The notes under the pieces: generated by a model
Seen by the model: the letters and a program-made list of their open reading frames with translations, nothing else
The model's database searches: none
Told to the model about the DNA's origin: nothing
Part shown: piece after piece, positions 17,790-26,365 of the stretch
How positions within the stretch are numbered: position 1 is the stretch's first letter
How the letters are laid out: each line of letters starts with the position of its first letter
Program-made: the position numbers and the translations under genes
Source of the DNA: Mesorhizobium sp. LMG 17147
GTDB lineage: Bacteria; Pseudomonadota; Alphaproteobacteria; Rhizobiales; Rhizobiaceae
Direction of reading: 5' to 3'
Length of the DNA: 64,000 bases
Assembly: GCF_024297145.1 (NCBI RefSeq)
Contig: NZ_JANCTC010000001.1
Location: forward strand, 496,001 to 560,000

Positions 17790-18867
17790 ATGGCAGCGGC
17801 GAGACAAGTCATCGTCATCGGCGCCGGCATTATCGGCGCCTCCATCGCCTGGCACCTGACCAGAGCCGGAGCAAAGGTGACGGTCATTGCCGGCAGCGGC
17901 GCCGGCGGCGTTGCGACGCCGAATTCCTTTGCCTGGATCAATGCCAGCTGGGGCAATCCAGAGCTGTACTTCCGGCTGCGCGTTCGCGCTATGGCCGAAT
18001 GGACGCGGCTGGCGAACGAGGTGCCCGGCATCCCGTTGCAATGGTGCGGTGGCCTGTGCTGGGACCTGCCCGCGGCCGAACTGGAAGCCTATGCCGCCGA
18101 ACATTCCTCATGGGGCTATGGCATCGAGCGTGTCGACCGCGCCGCCGCAGCACGCATCGAGCCAAACCTGACCGAGCTTCCCGACTTCGCCCTTTATGTC
18201 GCCAAGGAAGGTGTCGCCGAACCGGTCGCTGCTACGCAAGCGTTGCTGACCGACGCCGAACGGCGCGACGCGCGGCTGCTGACGGGAGTTACCGCGACCG
18301 CGCTTGTGCAGGCCAACGGCAGGATTGCCGGCGTCGATACATCCGGCGGGCGGATTGCTGCCGACGAGGTGGTGATCGCGGCCGGAGCCGGCTCTCCTGC
18401 ACTAGCGGCAACAGCCGGAATAGGAACTGCCGATCGAGACGCCACCCGGCCTGATCGTGCATTCGCGCCCCTACGAAAAGCTGCTCAACGGGCTGGTGAT
18501 CGGCGACCGCCTGCATATGCGCCAGACGGCGGAAGGCCGCGTCATCGCCGGCTCGGATTTCGGCGGCGCCGATCCCGGCATGGATGCCGCGGCCACCGCC
18601 CGCGACCTGTTTGCGGCGATGAAGGCGATGCTGCGCGGCGCGGATGGGCTGGAACTCGATTTCCACACCATTGGCTACCGGCCGACGCCGGTCGATGGCT
18701 TTCCCATCATAGGCCGCGCCGAAGGCACGGGCGGCGTCTACGTCACCGTTATGCATTCCGGCATCACGCTGGCGCCGGCCGTCGGCCTGTTCGCCGCCCG
18801 CGAAATCCTCGATGGCGAGCGCGATCCGCTGCTTGATCCCTACGGGCTGGCGCGGTTTACTCAATAA
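17790..18867 (+). pseudogene. FAD-dependent D-amino acid oxidase-like gene, interrupted by a frameshift
   Basis: The first part (17790 to about 18422) encodes a DAO-type flavoprotein start (QVIVIGAGIIGASIAWHLTR) down to VVIAAGAGSPALAATAGI. Right after, the reading frame changes: the continuation ELPIETPPGLIVHSRPYEKL and the rest to GLARFTQ lie in the +1 frame up to 18867. Removing one G from the GG at 18423-18424 would restore one protein of about 358 residues, the normal size for glycine/D-amino acid oxidases. So either the gene is freshly inactivated or there is a sequencing error. It is divergent from the TetR operon, and its 3' end overlaps the amidase gene by seven bases. Confidence 0.75.
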
Positions 18868-20237
18868 CCGGGCGGGCGGCGAAAGCCGCCGGCCAGCGGC
18901 TCGATTGCGCTGGCGATCCCGAGCAGGCGCGACTCCGACCAGCGTTTGCCAACAAGCTGTAGTCCTACGGGCAAGCCGTCGCGATCCTGTCCGCAGGGCA
19001 GCGACAGTGCCGGATGGCCGCTGTAGTTGAACACCGCGCCATAGGCCGGCAGCATCCAGTAGCTTTGCTTCTCGCCGTCGACCTCGATCGGCGTTCCCGG
19101 CTCGCAATGCGGGAAGGCGGTGACCATGGCGACCGGGCACAGCAAGGCGTCGCAACGGTCGAAGAACCGTTCCCATGCCAGGATGGAGCGGTCGCGGCGG
19201 GCGAGCGCCTCGAACCAGCGCGAGACCGGCGTCGGATTCTCCGGCGGTTCGGGCTGCGCCGCCTCCAGCATCATGCCGATCAGGACGCCGCCCTGCTTCA
19301 GGTCGTCGTGCAGGTCGAGCTCCGGCAATTCGGCTTCCTCGACGACGGCGCCCGCAGCCTGAAGCTCTTTTGCCAGACTTTCGACCGCCGCGCTGATCTC
19401 GCCGGCCACTGGAAAGCCCGGAAAGGACGGCGCGACGGCAATGCGCAAATTTTTGAGGTCCAGCTCCGGCATGGTTTCGACCGGTACCGGCGCAAGGTCG
19501 GTATCGCTTCCATCCGGGCCGGCAATGAGGCCGTAGATGAGCGCCAGGTCCTCGACGCTGCGCGCCAGCGGTCCGAGGCAGGACATCAGCCGCACGCTGC
19601 GCGGCGCCCCGCCTGGATCGGGGAAGGCGCCGGCGAGCGAGACGCGGTGCTCGGTCGGCTTGAGGCCGTAGACGCCACAAAAGGCGGCCGGCAGCCGGAT
19701 CGAATCCTGCATGTCGGTGCCGACCTCGAACGGCGTCATACCGGTGCTGAGCGCCGCCGCCGCACCGCCGCTGGAGCCGCCGGCGGTGCGCTGGAGATCC
19801 CAGGGATTGCCGGTGCGGCCGAATAGCGGATTGCTCGACTGCCAGTCACCGAGCATTGTCGCCACGTTCGTCTTGCCCACCAGTATGCCGCCTGCCGCCT
19901 TTAGCCGGGCAACGACCGAACTGTCTGCCCTCGGGGCATAGTCGGCGAAGGCCGGGAAGCCGACGGTGGTTCTCATGCCAGCGGTTTCGTGCGTGTCCTT
20001 CAGTGTGAACGGCAGGCCATGCAGCGGCCCAAGTGCCTCGCCGCGCGCCTGCGCTTCGTCGGCTTTCTGCGCTCGAGCGCGAGCCCCCTCCCTGTCGAGC
20101 GTGACGACGGCATTGGCCGCCTCATTGTGCCTGTCGATCTGCGCCAGATGCTCGTCCAGCACTTCTATTGCGGAAACCGTACGGTCGCGGATGGCCGCGG
20201 CCAGTTTGGTGGTCGAGGAAAAGACGATATCCATCAT
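18861..20237 (-). CDS. Amidase (amidase signature family)
   Basis: The 458-residue protein is an amidase-signature hydrolase with a Ser-cisSer-Lys triad. The Lys lies in GLPFTLKDTHET, the cis-Ser in TAGGSSGGAAAALS, and the nucleophilic Ser in GTDMQDSIRLPAAFCGVYGL. The usual GG before that Ser is QD here, a small departure. Members hydrolyse amides ranging from indoleacetamide to glutamyl-tRNA; this protein resembles the stand-alone catabolic amidases, not GatA. GGAG lies six bases before the first ATG. No partner subunits are nearby. The substrate is unknown. Confidence 0.8.
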   Translation of the reverse strand: MMDIVFSSTTKLAAAIRDRTVSAIEVLDEHLAQIDRHNEAANAVVTLDREGARARAQKADEAQARGEALGPLHGLPFTLKDTHETAGMRTTVGFPAFADYAPRADSSVVARLKAAGGILVGKTNVATMLGDWQSSNPLFGRTGNPWDLQRTAGGSSGGAAAALSTGMTPFEVGTDMQDSIRLPAAFCGVYGLKPTEHRVSLAGAFPDPGGAPRSVRLMSCLGPLARSVEDLALIYGLIAGPDGSDTDLAPVPVETMPELDLKNLRIAVAPSFPGFPVAGEISAAVESLAKELQAAGAVVEEAELPELDLHDDLKQGGVLIGMMLEAAQPEPPENPTPVSRWFEALARRDRSILAWERFFDRCDALLCPVAMVTAFPHCEPGTPIEVDGEKQSYWMLPAYGAVFNYSGHPALSLPCGQDRDGLPVGLQLVGKRWSESRLLGIASAIEPLAGGFRRPPGY

Positions 20238-20407
20238 GACTGCTCCGGGCTATCGCGCCGCGCTCCTCAAAATGGCGGATTGCGGCGCGGCTTCAAGCCT
20301 GGCTCGGTATTTTGACGACGGCGGCGCTTGATCGGGATTGCGCTGCCGGGATCCGTTGAGCGTCGGCGCTGTCCAGCAGGCCTCGCCGCGATCGGCACCT
20401 CTACGGC

Positions 20408-20623
20408 TTACCGTCCTCTGTTATGCGTCCGTTCGTAGAGCTCACGGATGATGCCGCTTGCCGTGGTCTCGAACAGAAACGGCAAGAAAGCATGAATGAG
20501 CGCGGCAAAGGCCGCCATGAACAATCGCGACGAGAACCATGCGGCGAAAGCCATATGGCCGAAATAGCTCTCGCCGACCGCGGCCGGGTGAGAGGTGAAA
20601 AGTCTTGCGAGCCGTGCTGTCAT
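20408..20623 (-). CDS. DUF6356-like small membrane protein
   Basis: The protein has 71 residues with one or two hydrophobic segments (FAAWFSSRLFMAAFAALIHA and the following FLPFLFETTA). The pattern FTSHPAAVGESYFGHMAFA, then a helix ending in HAFLPFLF, resembles the DUF6356 family of small alphaproteobacterial proteins with no known function. The ATG at 20621-20623 is preceded by GGAGGG at good distance, better than the upstream ATG. It is divergent from the Lrp-type regulator. Confidence 0.65.
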   Translation of the reverse strand: MTARLARLFTSHPAAVGESYFGHMAFAAWFSSRLFMAAFAALIHAFLPFLFETTASGIIRELYERTHNRGR

Positions 20624-20721
20624 GTCGATCCCTCCTGCCGGCATGAAGAGCCAGCGATGAATATCCTGCCACGGCTATCAGGTTCATAGGTCTCAAATTG
20701 TCCTTGTCTAAAGCCACATTT

Positions 20722-20737
20722 TGGGACAAACATCCCA
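20722..20737. promoter_or_regulatory. Inverted repeat TGGGA-N6-TCCCA upstream of the Lrp-type gene
   Basis: TGGGACAAACATCCCA sits directly before the start codon of the Lrp/AsnC-type gene and faces the divergent DUF6356 gene. Lrp-type regulators commonly bind such short inverted repeats in their own promoter. Binding is not shown. Confidence 0.35.
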
Positions 20738-20738
20738 C

Positions 20739-21209
20739 ATGATGGCGGAAATCGACGAAATAGACCGGAGATTGCTGGCCGAGCTGCAACGCGACGGCAC
20801 GCTGTCCGTCGACCAGCTCTCGGCAAGAATATCGCTGTCGCGCAATGCCTGCTGGCGCCGGGTCAAGCGGCTGGAGGAAGACGGCGTCATTACCGGTCGG
20901 GTGGCACTGGTCGACGCCGACAAGCTCGGACTCGGCCTTTCGGTGTTCATCCTGATCCGCACCTCGAACCACGATCCCGACTGGCTGCAAAGATTCCGGG
21001 CGGCGGTGACCGGCTTTGCCGAGATCACCGGCGCCTACCGCATGTCCGGCGATCTCGACTATGTGCTGCGCGCCCGCGTCGCCGACGTGAAGGCCTATGA
21101 CCGGCTCTACCAGCGGCTGATCGCCAAGGTGGCGCTGTCGGACGTTTCGGCCTCTTTCGTCATGGAGGAGATCAAGGAGACCACGGTCGTTCCGATGGAA
21201 CTGCGCTGA
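20739..21209 (+). CDS. Lrp/AsnC-family transcriptional regulator
   Basis: The 156-residue protein has the two Lrp domains. The N-terminal helix-turn-helix (residues 4-60) reads EIDEIDRRLLAELQRDGTLS, then LSRNACWRRVKRLEEDGVI. The C-terminal RAM ligand/oligomer domain (65-150) contains GAYRMSGDLDYVLRARVADV. Such proteins sense amino acids and usually control one metabolic operon or themselves. ATG 20739 (or the next codon, 20742) is the natural start; the frame opens earlier only with TTG. The target gene is not apparent. Confidence 0.85.
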   Translation: MMAEIDEIDRRLLAELQRDGTLSVDQLSARISLSRNACWRRVKRLEEDGVITGRVALVDADKLGLGLSVFILIRTSNHDPDWLQRFRAAVTGFAEITGAYRMSGDLDYVLRARVADVKAYDRLYQRLIAKVALSDVSASFVMEEIKETTVVPMELR

Positions 21210-21293
21210 GGCGGAACTGCGCTGAAAGAAAGCCGTTGATAGCATTGCCGCCGAGTTGACTGAACCAGCGTTCGCGACGATAGGATCAGCCTT

Positions 21294-21779
21294 ATGCGCG
21301 CAGCACCTTATCCTACCTCCGTCATCGGTCCGGCTGTCGGTTTCGTCAGGCTGCCGCATGGCGAGGGCTTGCCGCTTCCCGCCTATGAGAGCTCGGGCGC
21401 CGCCGGCATGGACCTGCGCGCCGCCGTCCCCGACGACAGGCCGCTTTTGATCCTGCCGGGAAAGCGCGCGCTGGTGCCGACCGGGCTGGTCCTGGAAATT
21501 CCGGAGGGCGTCGAAGGCCAGGTCCGGCCGCGTTCGGGCCTCGCTTTCAAGCACGGGCTCACCTGCCTCAACACGCCGGGCACCATCGACAGCGACTATC
21601 GCGGCGAGGTCAAGGTGCTGCTGATCAATCTCGGCGACGAGGATTTCGCGGTGACGCGCGGCATGCGGATCGCCCAGATCGTCTTCGCCCCGGTAACGCA
21701 GGCGACCGTCGAGGAGCGCACATTGGCTGGCGGCACGGCGCGCGGCTCGGGCGGCTTCGGATCGACCGGCACTGCTTGA
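21294..21779 (+). CDS. dut: Deoxyuridine 5'-triphosphate nucleotidohydrolase
   Basis: The 161-residue protein is a trimeric dUTPase, which hydrolyses dUTP to dUMP to keep uracil out of DNA. All five motifs are present: [45 protein letters not shown] and the C-terminal flap RGSGGFGST. The size is normal for bacteria. Its stop overlaps the ATG of the following HAD phosphatase gene by one base (TGATG), so the two are coupled. Confidence 0.95.
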   Translation: MRAAPYPTSVIGPAVGFVRLPHGEGLPLPAYESSGAAGMDLRAAVPDDRPLLILPGKRALVPTGLVLEIPEGVEGQVRPRSGLAFKHGLTCLNTPGTIDSDYRGEVKVLLINLGDEDFAVTRGMRIAQIVFAPVTQATVEERTLAGGTARGSGGFGSTGTA

Positions 21780-22435
21780 TGAAAATACCCAAACTCGTCA
21801 TCTTCGATTGCGACGGGGTTCTGGTCGATACCGAGAACCTGGCCAATCGGCGCCTCGCCGAATGGCTGACCGCGGCAGGCTTTCCGGCCAGCTTCGAATA
21901 TTGCCGCAAGAATTTCTCCGGCCGCAGCATGGTCTCGGTGCAGAAGGAAGTCGAGGCGACCGGCGTCAGCCTTGGCGCCGAGTTTGTCGAGCGCTGGAAC
22001 GCCGGCCTGCCGGACCTGTTCGCGCATGGCGTCGAGGCCATCCCCTACGTTCGCGAGTTCATCGAAACCGTGCACGCCGCCGGCATCGCCACCTGCGTCG
22101 CCTCGTCGGCACGGGTATCGAAAATGCACATCACACTCGGCCAGACCGGGCTGCTGCCGCTGTTCGAGCATGCGCTGTTCAGCTCGACCATGGTCTCGCG
22201 CGGCAAGCCGTTCCCCGACCTCTTCCTGCATGCAGCAGCGACGATGGGCTTCGCGCCCGCCGACTGCATCGTCATTGAGGACAGCGTCGCCGGGACGACA
22301 GCCGGCATCGCCGCCGGCATACGCGTCTATTCCTACCACGGCGACCCGCTTTCCGACCGCGATGGACTGATCGAAGCTGGCGGCATCCTGTTCGACGACA
22401 TGCGTGAACTGGCCGGGCTGGTGCCGATCCACTGA
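21779..22435 (+). CDS. HAD-superfamily phosphatase (beta-phosphoglucomutase/GS1-like)
   Basis: The 218-residue protein is a HAD subfamily IA hydrolase. Motif I VIFDCDGVLVDTENLANR holds the nucleophile Asp and acid Asp, motif II is CVASSARVSKM, the Lys of motif III lies in RGKPFPDLFLHA, and motif IV is CIVIEDSVAGTTAGIAAG. An alpha-helical cap lies between motifs I and II. Such enzymes remove phosphate from sugar phosphates or nucleotides. Coupling to dut hints at a nucleotide or housecleaning role, but that is inference. The start overlaps the dut stop. Confidence 0.85.
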   Translation: MKIPKLVIFDCDGVLVDTENLANRRLAEWLTAAGFPASFEYCRKNFSGRSMVSVQKEVEATGVSLGAEFVERWNAGLPDLFAHGVEAIPYVREFIETVHAAGIATCVASSARVSKMHITLGQTGLLPLFEHALFSSTMVSRGKPFPDLFLHAAATMGFAPADCIVIEDSVAGTTAGIAAGIRVYSYHGDPLSDRDGLIEAGGILFDDMRELAGLVPIH

Positions 22436-22461
22436 CCGGCAGGCTGCATGCGCATCCGGTC

Positions 22462-23046
22462 TCAGACCGGGCGCGGGGCTCCAAGTACTCGGTCGACCGT
22501 GTCGCGTATGAGAGTGCGCAGCTTGGCCGGCCTGTCGAGATGACTGACGACAAGGAGGCCGTCGGCCGCCACCGTTAGCGCGTCCGCTGTGCGGTCCGGA
22601 TCGGGATTTGCGTCCGCGATCAGCAGATCCCTGAGGATACCCCACTTCCAGTGACGATGCTTATCGATCGCCTGGCGAACCGGGCTGCTGGGATCCGGAT
22701 ATTCAGCGGCGGCATTCTGAAACGGGCAGCCGCGGTAGCCCGGCTGATCTGCCGCATCGGCGATGAGATCGAATATCGCAAGAATCGTCTGCCGAGGTGG
22801 CCGCCGCCCAAGCTTCGCGATTGCCGCCCGTCCTCCCTTGCTGAGCTCCTCGATGTAGGCGCGGACCAGATCGTCCTTGGCTGCGAAATGATGATAGAAC
22901 GTCGCCTTGGCAACGCCGGCCTCGGCGATGATGCGGTCGATGCCGACTGCGCGCACCCCCTCCAGAGAAAACAGCGCGGTCGCCGTATCGAGGATGCGAC
23001 GGCGCGCAAGACTTTCGGGACGATCGTTGATTCGGGCTGCGGACAT
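22462..23046 (-). CDS. TetR/AcrR-family transcriptional regulator
   Basis: The 194-residue protein has a typical TetR DNA-binding domain (RRRILDTATALFSLEGVRAV, then GVAKATFYHHFAAKDDLVRA). Its ligand domain contains GYRGCPFQNAAAEYPDP, a motif found in TetR groups that control small detoxification genes. It is divergent from the SRPBCC gene. The gap contains two copies of a palindromic box 30 bp apart, which suggests it represses both itself and that gene. Confidence 0.85.
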   Translation of the reverse strand: MSAARINDRPESLARRRILDTATALFSLEGVRAVGIDRIIAEAGVAKATFYHHFAAKDDLVRAYIEELSKGGRAAIAKLGRRPPRQTILAIFDLIADAADQPGYRGCPFQNAAAEYPDPSSPVRQAIDKHRHWKWGILRDLLIADANPDPDRTADALTVAADGLLVVSHLDRPAKLRTLIRDTVDRVLGAPRPV

Positions 23047-23062
23047 GCCTTGACTATATAGC

Positions 23063-23102
23063 AGACAGGTCTGTATACATCCATATGTAGACAGACAGGT
23101 CT
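23063..23102. promoter_or_regulatory. Two AGACAGGTCT palindromes 30 bp apart, probable TetR operators
   Basis: AGACAGGTCT occurs at 23063-23072 and 23093-23102. The first extends to CAGACAGGTCTG. The second lies within the longer inverted repeat GTAGAC-N6-GTCTAC (23087-23104). The exact 30-bp spacing puts both on the same face of the helix, in the promoter gap between the TetR gene and the SRPBCC gene. Confidence 0.65.
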
Positions 23103-23127
23103 ACCTACTAATGAAGGAAAGGCGAAC

Positions 23128-23538
23128 ATGGCTTCGATAGTCAGGGAAATCATCGTAGATGCTTCACCGGAAAGCGTATGGGCGACGGTCGGCGACTTCG
23201 CCGGCGGCGCCCAACGGATAGCCCCAGGCGTTTTCGTCGACTGCAGGGTGGATGAGGACGACGTACGGGCCCTTACTTTCGCCGACGGCAAGATTGTGCG
23301 AGAGCGGCTCATCGCCCGCGACGAGCAGAGCCGGCGCATCGTGTGGGGGTGGCTCGGCGATGAGGTCACTCACGATAACACCTCAATGCAGGTCTTTGCC
23401 GAGGGTGAGGGCCGGAGCCGCCTGGTCTGGATCCATGACACTCTGCCGGACGAACTCGGCGCGTGGCTCGCAGCCGCCATGGATCAGCTGGTGCCTGTTT
23501 TCCAGCAGACCCTGGCGACCGAAGCCAAACCAACATAG
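23128..23538 (+). CDS. SRPBCC-family (polyketide cyclase/START-like) protein
   Basis: The 136-residue protein fits the SRPBCC helix-grip fold. It starts MASIVREIIVDASPESVWAT VGDF, has the central RRIVWGWLGDEVTHDN strand pair, and ends with the long helix LGAWLAAAMDQLVPVFQQTL. Proteins of this family bind hydrophobic ligands in a pocket; the closest-looking ones are unnamed START-like proteins. It faces the TetR gene across the double operator and is likely repressed by it. Ligand unknown. Confidence 0.75.
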   Translation: MASIVREIIVDASPESVWATVGDFAGGAQRIAPGVFVDCRVDEDDVRALTFADGKIVRERLIARDEQSRRIVWGWLGDEVTHDNTSMQVFAEGEGRSRLVWIHDTLPDELGAWLAAAMDQLVPVFQQTLATEAKPT

Positions 23539-23613
23539 CGGGGTAACGCCAGGTGTTTCCTCTTGGCCGCAAAATGCTCTAGCTTGCGCGCGCCCGACAT
23601 AACGAGCGCGCGC

Positions 23614-24471
23614 ATGGCCTTCTCGCTGGTTCGTTTCATCCTTGCCTGCCTGCTGCTGCCTTGTCTTTGGACGACGGCCAGCGCCGAGGCCGTCAGTTTC
23701 CCGGAGCTCGGCAGCGCTGTCCCCGGCCACGGCGATGTCACCTATCTCGACCTCGCCAGGATGGTCATTCCCGATCTGGCCGCGGACAAGGACGGCTTTT
23801 TCCGGGGTTCGACGCCGATCGAGATGCGCCACATCGCTGGTCCGGACTACGGCGGCTCCCCGCCGGCGACGTCGGGTCTTTCCAACGCCGGCGTGCTCGG
23901 CATCAAGGCCGGCGGCAAGGAGCGGCTGACCATGCTGTTCGACCTTGGCGACTCGCCTGACAGCGCCGAGGGCTATGCCGTGCTGGCACTCTACGACATC
24001 ACCGGCAAGCCGGCGCTGCTCGACGCGGTCAATGTCGCCGTCGACCGCATCACCTATCTTCGCGATCCGGGCAAGCTGCCGATCGGGCCTGGTGACGACG
24101 CTATCATCAGCATGAGCATGCATTTCAATTCGAGCCAGGGCTATGGGATCACGCCGCTGATCATGGTCCGCAACGACAGGTTCGAGCTGATCGACATGAT
24201 CTACACGTTCGACGAAAACCTCTGCACTCATAGGAGGACACAGAATGCGGCGTTCCAGGTGATCGCCGACGGCCAGCCTTATGCAGCCATCAAGGTCACA
24301 GTGACCGACGCGACGCTACCGGGAGAAGAAAGCTGCGACGGCCAGCCGCCGCCAGAGGCGTCTTCGCGCGACATTTCCGTCACCTATCATTGGAACAAAA
24401 ATGCTTCGCGCTACGTCAAGGATTCCGATGCGCTGGACCGATTGGCAGATGACAACGCCAAACGCTTCTGA
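23614..24471 (+). CDS. Exported protein of unknown function
   Basis: The 285-residue protein has an N-terminal signal peptide (MAFSLVRFILACLLLPCLWT, cleavage after ASA near residue 25). The mature region contains YLDLARMVIPDLAADKDGFF and GPDDA-like acidic stretches, then ENLCTHRRTQNAAFQV and ESCDGQPPPEA with two cysteines that could pair. I do not recognise a domain. ATG 23614 was chosen because it begins the signal peptide; the frame opens 17 codons earlier. It stands alone between the SRPBCC gene and the lyase gene. The frame and signal peptide make it convincing as a real gene. Confidence 0.65.
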   Translation: MAFSLVRFILACLLLPCLWTTASAEAVSFPELGSAVPGHGDVTYLDLARMVIPDLAADKDGFFRGSTPIEMRHIAGPDYGGSPPATSGLSNAGVLGIKAGGKERLTMLFDLGDSPDSAEGYAVLALYDITGKPALLDAVNVAVDRITYLRDPGKLPIGPGDDAIISMSMHFNSSQGYGITPLIMVRNDRFELIDMIYTFDENLCTHRRTQNAAFQVIADGQPYAAIKVTVTDATLPGEESCDGQPPPEASSRDISVTYHWNKNASRYVKDSDALDRLADDNAKRF

Positions 24472-24548
24472 GCCAACCGCATTTGTTTGCCCGGCGCCTT
24501 CCGCCGGGCTAGAATTTGCCTCACATTCTGCACTGGAGGGGAGCATCC

Positions 24549-25352
24549 ATGGACAAGGGTAAGATTTTTCGCGACCTGCATGCCTCGATCTTCGTCATGG
24601 CCAATTCCTGGGACGTCGGAACGACCAAGCTCTTGGCTTCGTTCGGCTTCAAGGCGCTGGCCACGACCAGCGCCGGCTTTGCCTTTTCGCGCGGCCTGCC
24701 CGATGGTGCGGTGACGTTCGAGGCGATGATCCATCATTGCCGTGAAGTGTCGGCGGCGACCGGGCTGCCGGTTTCGGCCGATCTCGAAAAGGGCAAGGGC
24801 GACAGCGCAACAAGTGCCGGCGAGACCATCTTCGCCGCCGAGGCGGCTGGCCTCGCCGGCTGCTCGATCGAGGACCATACTGGCGAGCCCGACAAGCCGA
24901 TCTATGATTTTGCGCATGCTGTCGAGCGCGTCGCGGCGGCGGCAGAAGCGGCACGGGCACTGAAACGCGATTTCGTCTTCACCGCGCGGGCCGAGAATTT
25001 CCTGTGGGGCAAGCCCGATCTTGACGATACGATCAAGCGGCTGCAGGCCTTCGAGAAGGCCGGCGCCGACGTGCTCTATGCACCGGGGCTGGGCGACATC
25101 GAGATGGTGCGAACCGTCTGCTCGGCGCTGACCAAGCCGGTCAACGTCATGGCCAGGCCCGGCTTCACCATCGCCGACCTGGCCACGGCGGGGGTAAAGC
25201 GCGTCTCGCTCGGTCCATGGCTCACCAATTTCGCCTTCGGCATGCTGGAGACCGCGGCGCGCGAGATCCAGCAGGATGGCACCTTCGGCTTCGCCCGCGC
25301 CGCCATGCCGTTCGGCAAGCTGCAGGCGCTGTTTGCCAAATCGTCAGCTTAG
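24549..25352 (+). CDS. Isocitrate lyase/PEP mutase superfamily protein
   Basis: The 267-residue protein belongs to the PEP mutase/isocitrate lyase superfamily. The barrel motifs are VMANSWDVGTTKLLASFGFK, the metal and substrate site VSADLEKGKGDS, SIEDHTGEPD, and FVFTARAENFLWG. The active-site Cys of true lyases (KKCGH motif) is not seen, so it is likely an oxaloacetate decarboxylase-like or unassigned member. GGAGGGGAG precedes the ATG. It lies 14 bp before the hydroxyproline dehydratase gene and may share its transcript; a functional link is not obvious. Confidence 0.75.
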   Translation: MDKGKIFRDLHASIFVMANSWDVGTTKLLASFGFKALATTSAGFAFSRGLPDGAVTFEAMIHHCREVSAATGLPVSADLEKGKGDSATSAGETIFAAEAAGLAGCSIEDHTGEPDKPIYDFAHAVERVAAAAEAARALKRDFVFTARAENFLWGKPDLDDTIKRLQAFEKAGADVLYAPGLGDIEMVRTVCSALTKPVNVMARPGFTIADLATAGVKRVSLGPWLTNFAFGMLETAAREIQQDGTFGFARAAMPFGKLQALFAKSSA

Positions 25353-25366
25353 GTCGGGCCCGGCGA

Positions 25367-26365
25367 ATGACCCTCACCGTCGTCGACATGCACACCGGCG
25401 GCGAGCCGCTGCGGATCGTCACCGGCGGCTACCCTGACATTCCCAAGGGCACGATCCTCGAAAAGCGTGCCTATGTGCGCGATCATCTCGATCATCTCAG
25501 AAAGGTCCTGATGTTCGAGCCGCGCGGCCATTACGACATGTATGGCGCGCTGCTGGTGGAGCCCGACCTGCCGGGCGCCGACCTCGCGGTGCTGTTTATG
25601 CACAATGAGGGCTATTCGACGATGTGCGGCCACGCCATCGTCGCGCTCGGCCGATACGCCGTCGACGAGCGGCTGGTGGCGCCACGCGAGCCGTTGACGA
25701 CCGTAAACATCGAGGCGCCGTGCGGGCTGATCTCGGCTGCGGTCGAGGTGAGGGATGGCAAGGCCGGTGCGGTGTCCTTCGAAAGCGTGCCGGCGTTTCT
25801 GTTCGCCCGCGACCGCCGGATCGAGCTGCCGGGCTATGGTCCGGTCGGCTTTGACATCGCCTATGGCGGCGCCTTCTATGCGCTCGCCGACTGCCGCCAG
25901 TTCGGGCTGGAATTCGGCAGGAACCGGGTGCGCGATTTCGTCGATGCAGCGACCGCGCTGACCGATAAGCTCAAGGCCGAATTGCCGCTGTCGCATCCCG
26001 ACCATGCCGATCTCGCCTTTCTCTACGGCACCATCCTGACCGACGGACAGGATGCGTTCTCCGATACGCCGACCAAAAACATCTGCGTTTTCGCTGAAGC
26101 CGAGGTCGACCGTTCGCCGACCGGCTCGGGCGTCACCGCGCGGCTGGCGGCAATGCACGCCAAAGGCCAGATCGAGATTGGCCGGGCGCGGCTGTTCGAG
26201 AGCATCGCCGGCTCGCGCTTTTCCGGCGCGGTCGCACGCACGGCCACAGCCGGGCCGCATGATGCCATCATCGCCCGCGTCGGCGGCCGCGCCTATTACT
26301 CAGGACGTGCCGAATTCATCGTCGAGGACGATGATGAACTGGGCAGGGGTTTCCTGCTGCGCTAG
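25367..26365 (+). CDS. trans-3-hydroxy-L-proline dehydratase (proline racemase family)
   Basis: The 332-residue protein belongs to the proline racemase family. The first catalytic Cys is present (Cys87 in GYSTMCGHAIVALGR), but the second position is Thr252 in DRSPTGSGVTARLAA, where racemases and 4-hydroxyproline epimerases have Cys. The Cys/Thr pair is the mark of trans-3-hydroxy-L-proline dehydratases, which make pyrroline-2-carboxylate. MTLTVVDMHTGGEPLRIVTG is a typical N terminus. No pyrroline reductase is in the window. The 3' end overlaps the CysZ-like gene by four bases, tail to tail. Confidence 0.8.
   Translation: MTLTVVDMHTGGEPLRIVTGGYPDIPKGTILEKRAYVRDHLDHLRKVLMFEPRGHYDMYGALLVEPDLPGADLAVLFMHNEGYSTMCGHAIVALGRYAVDERLVAPREPLTTVNIEAPCGLISAAVEVRDGKAGAVSFESVPAFLFARDRRIELPGYGPVGFDIAYGGAFYALADCRQFGLEFGRNRVRDFVDAATALTDKLKAELPLSHPDHADLAFLYGTILTDGQDAFSDTPTKNICVFAEAEVDRSPTGSGVTARLAAMHAKGQIEIGRARLFESIAGSRFSGAVARTATAGPHDAIIARVGGRAYYSGRAEFIVEDDDELGRGFLLR

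Noticed and set aside
23063..23102. Start of a CRISPR-like array from the repeated AGACAGGTCT box
   Set aside because: Only two 10-bp copies with no uniform spacers, located in a promoter gap; an operator pair is the better reading. No CRISPR array was seen anywhere in the window.
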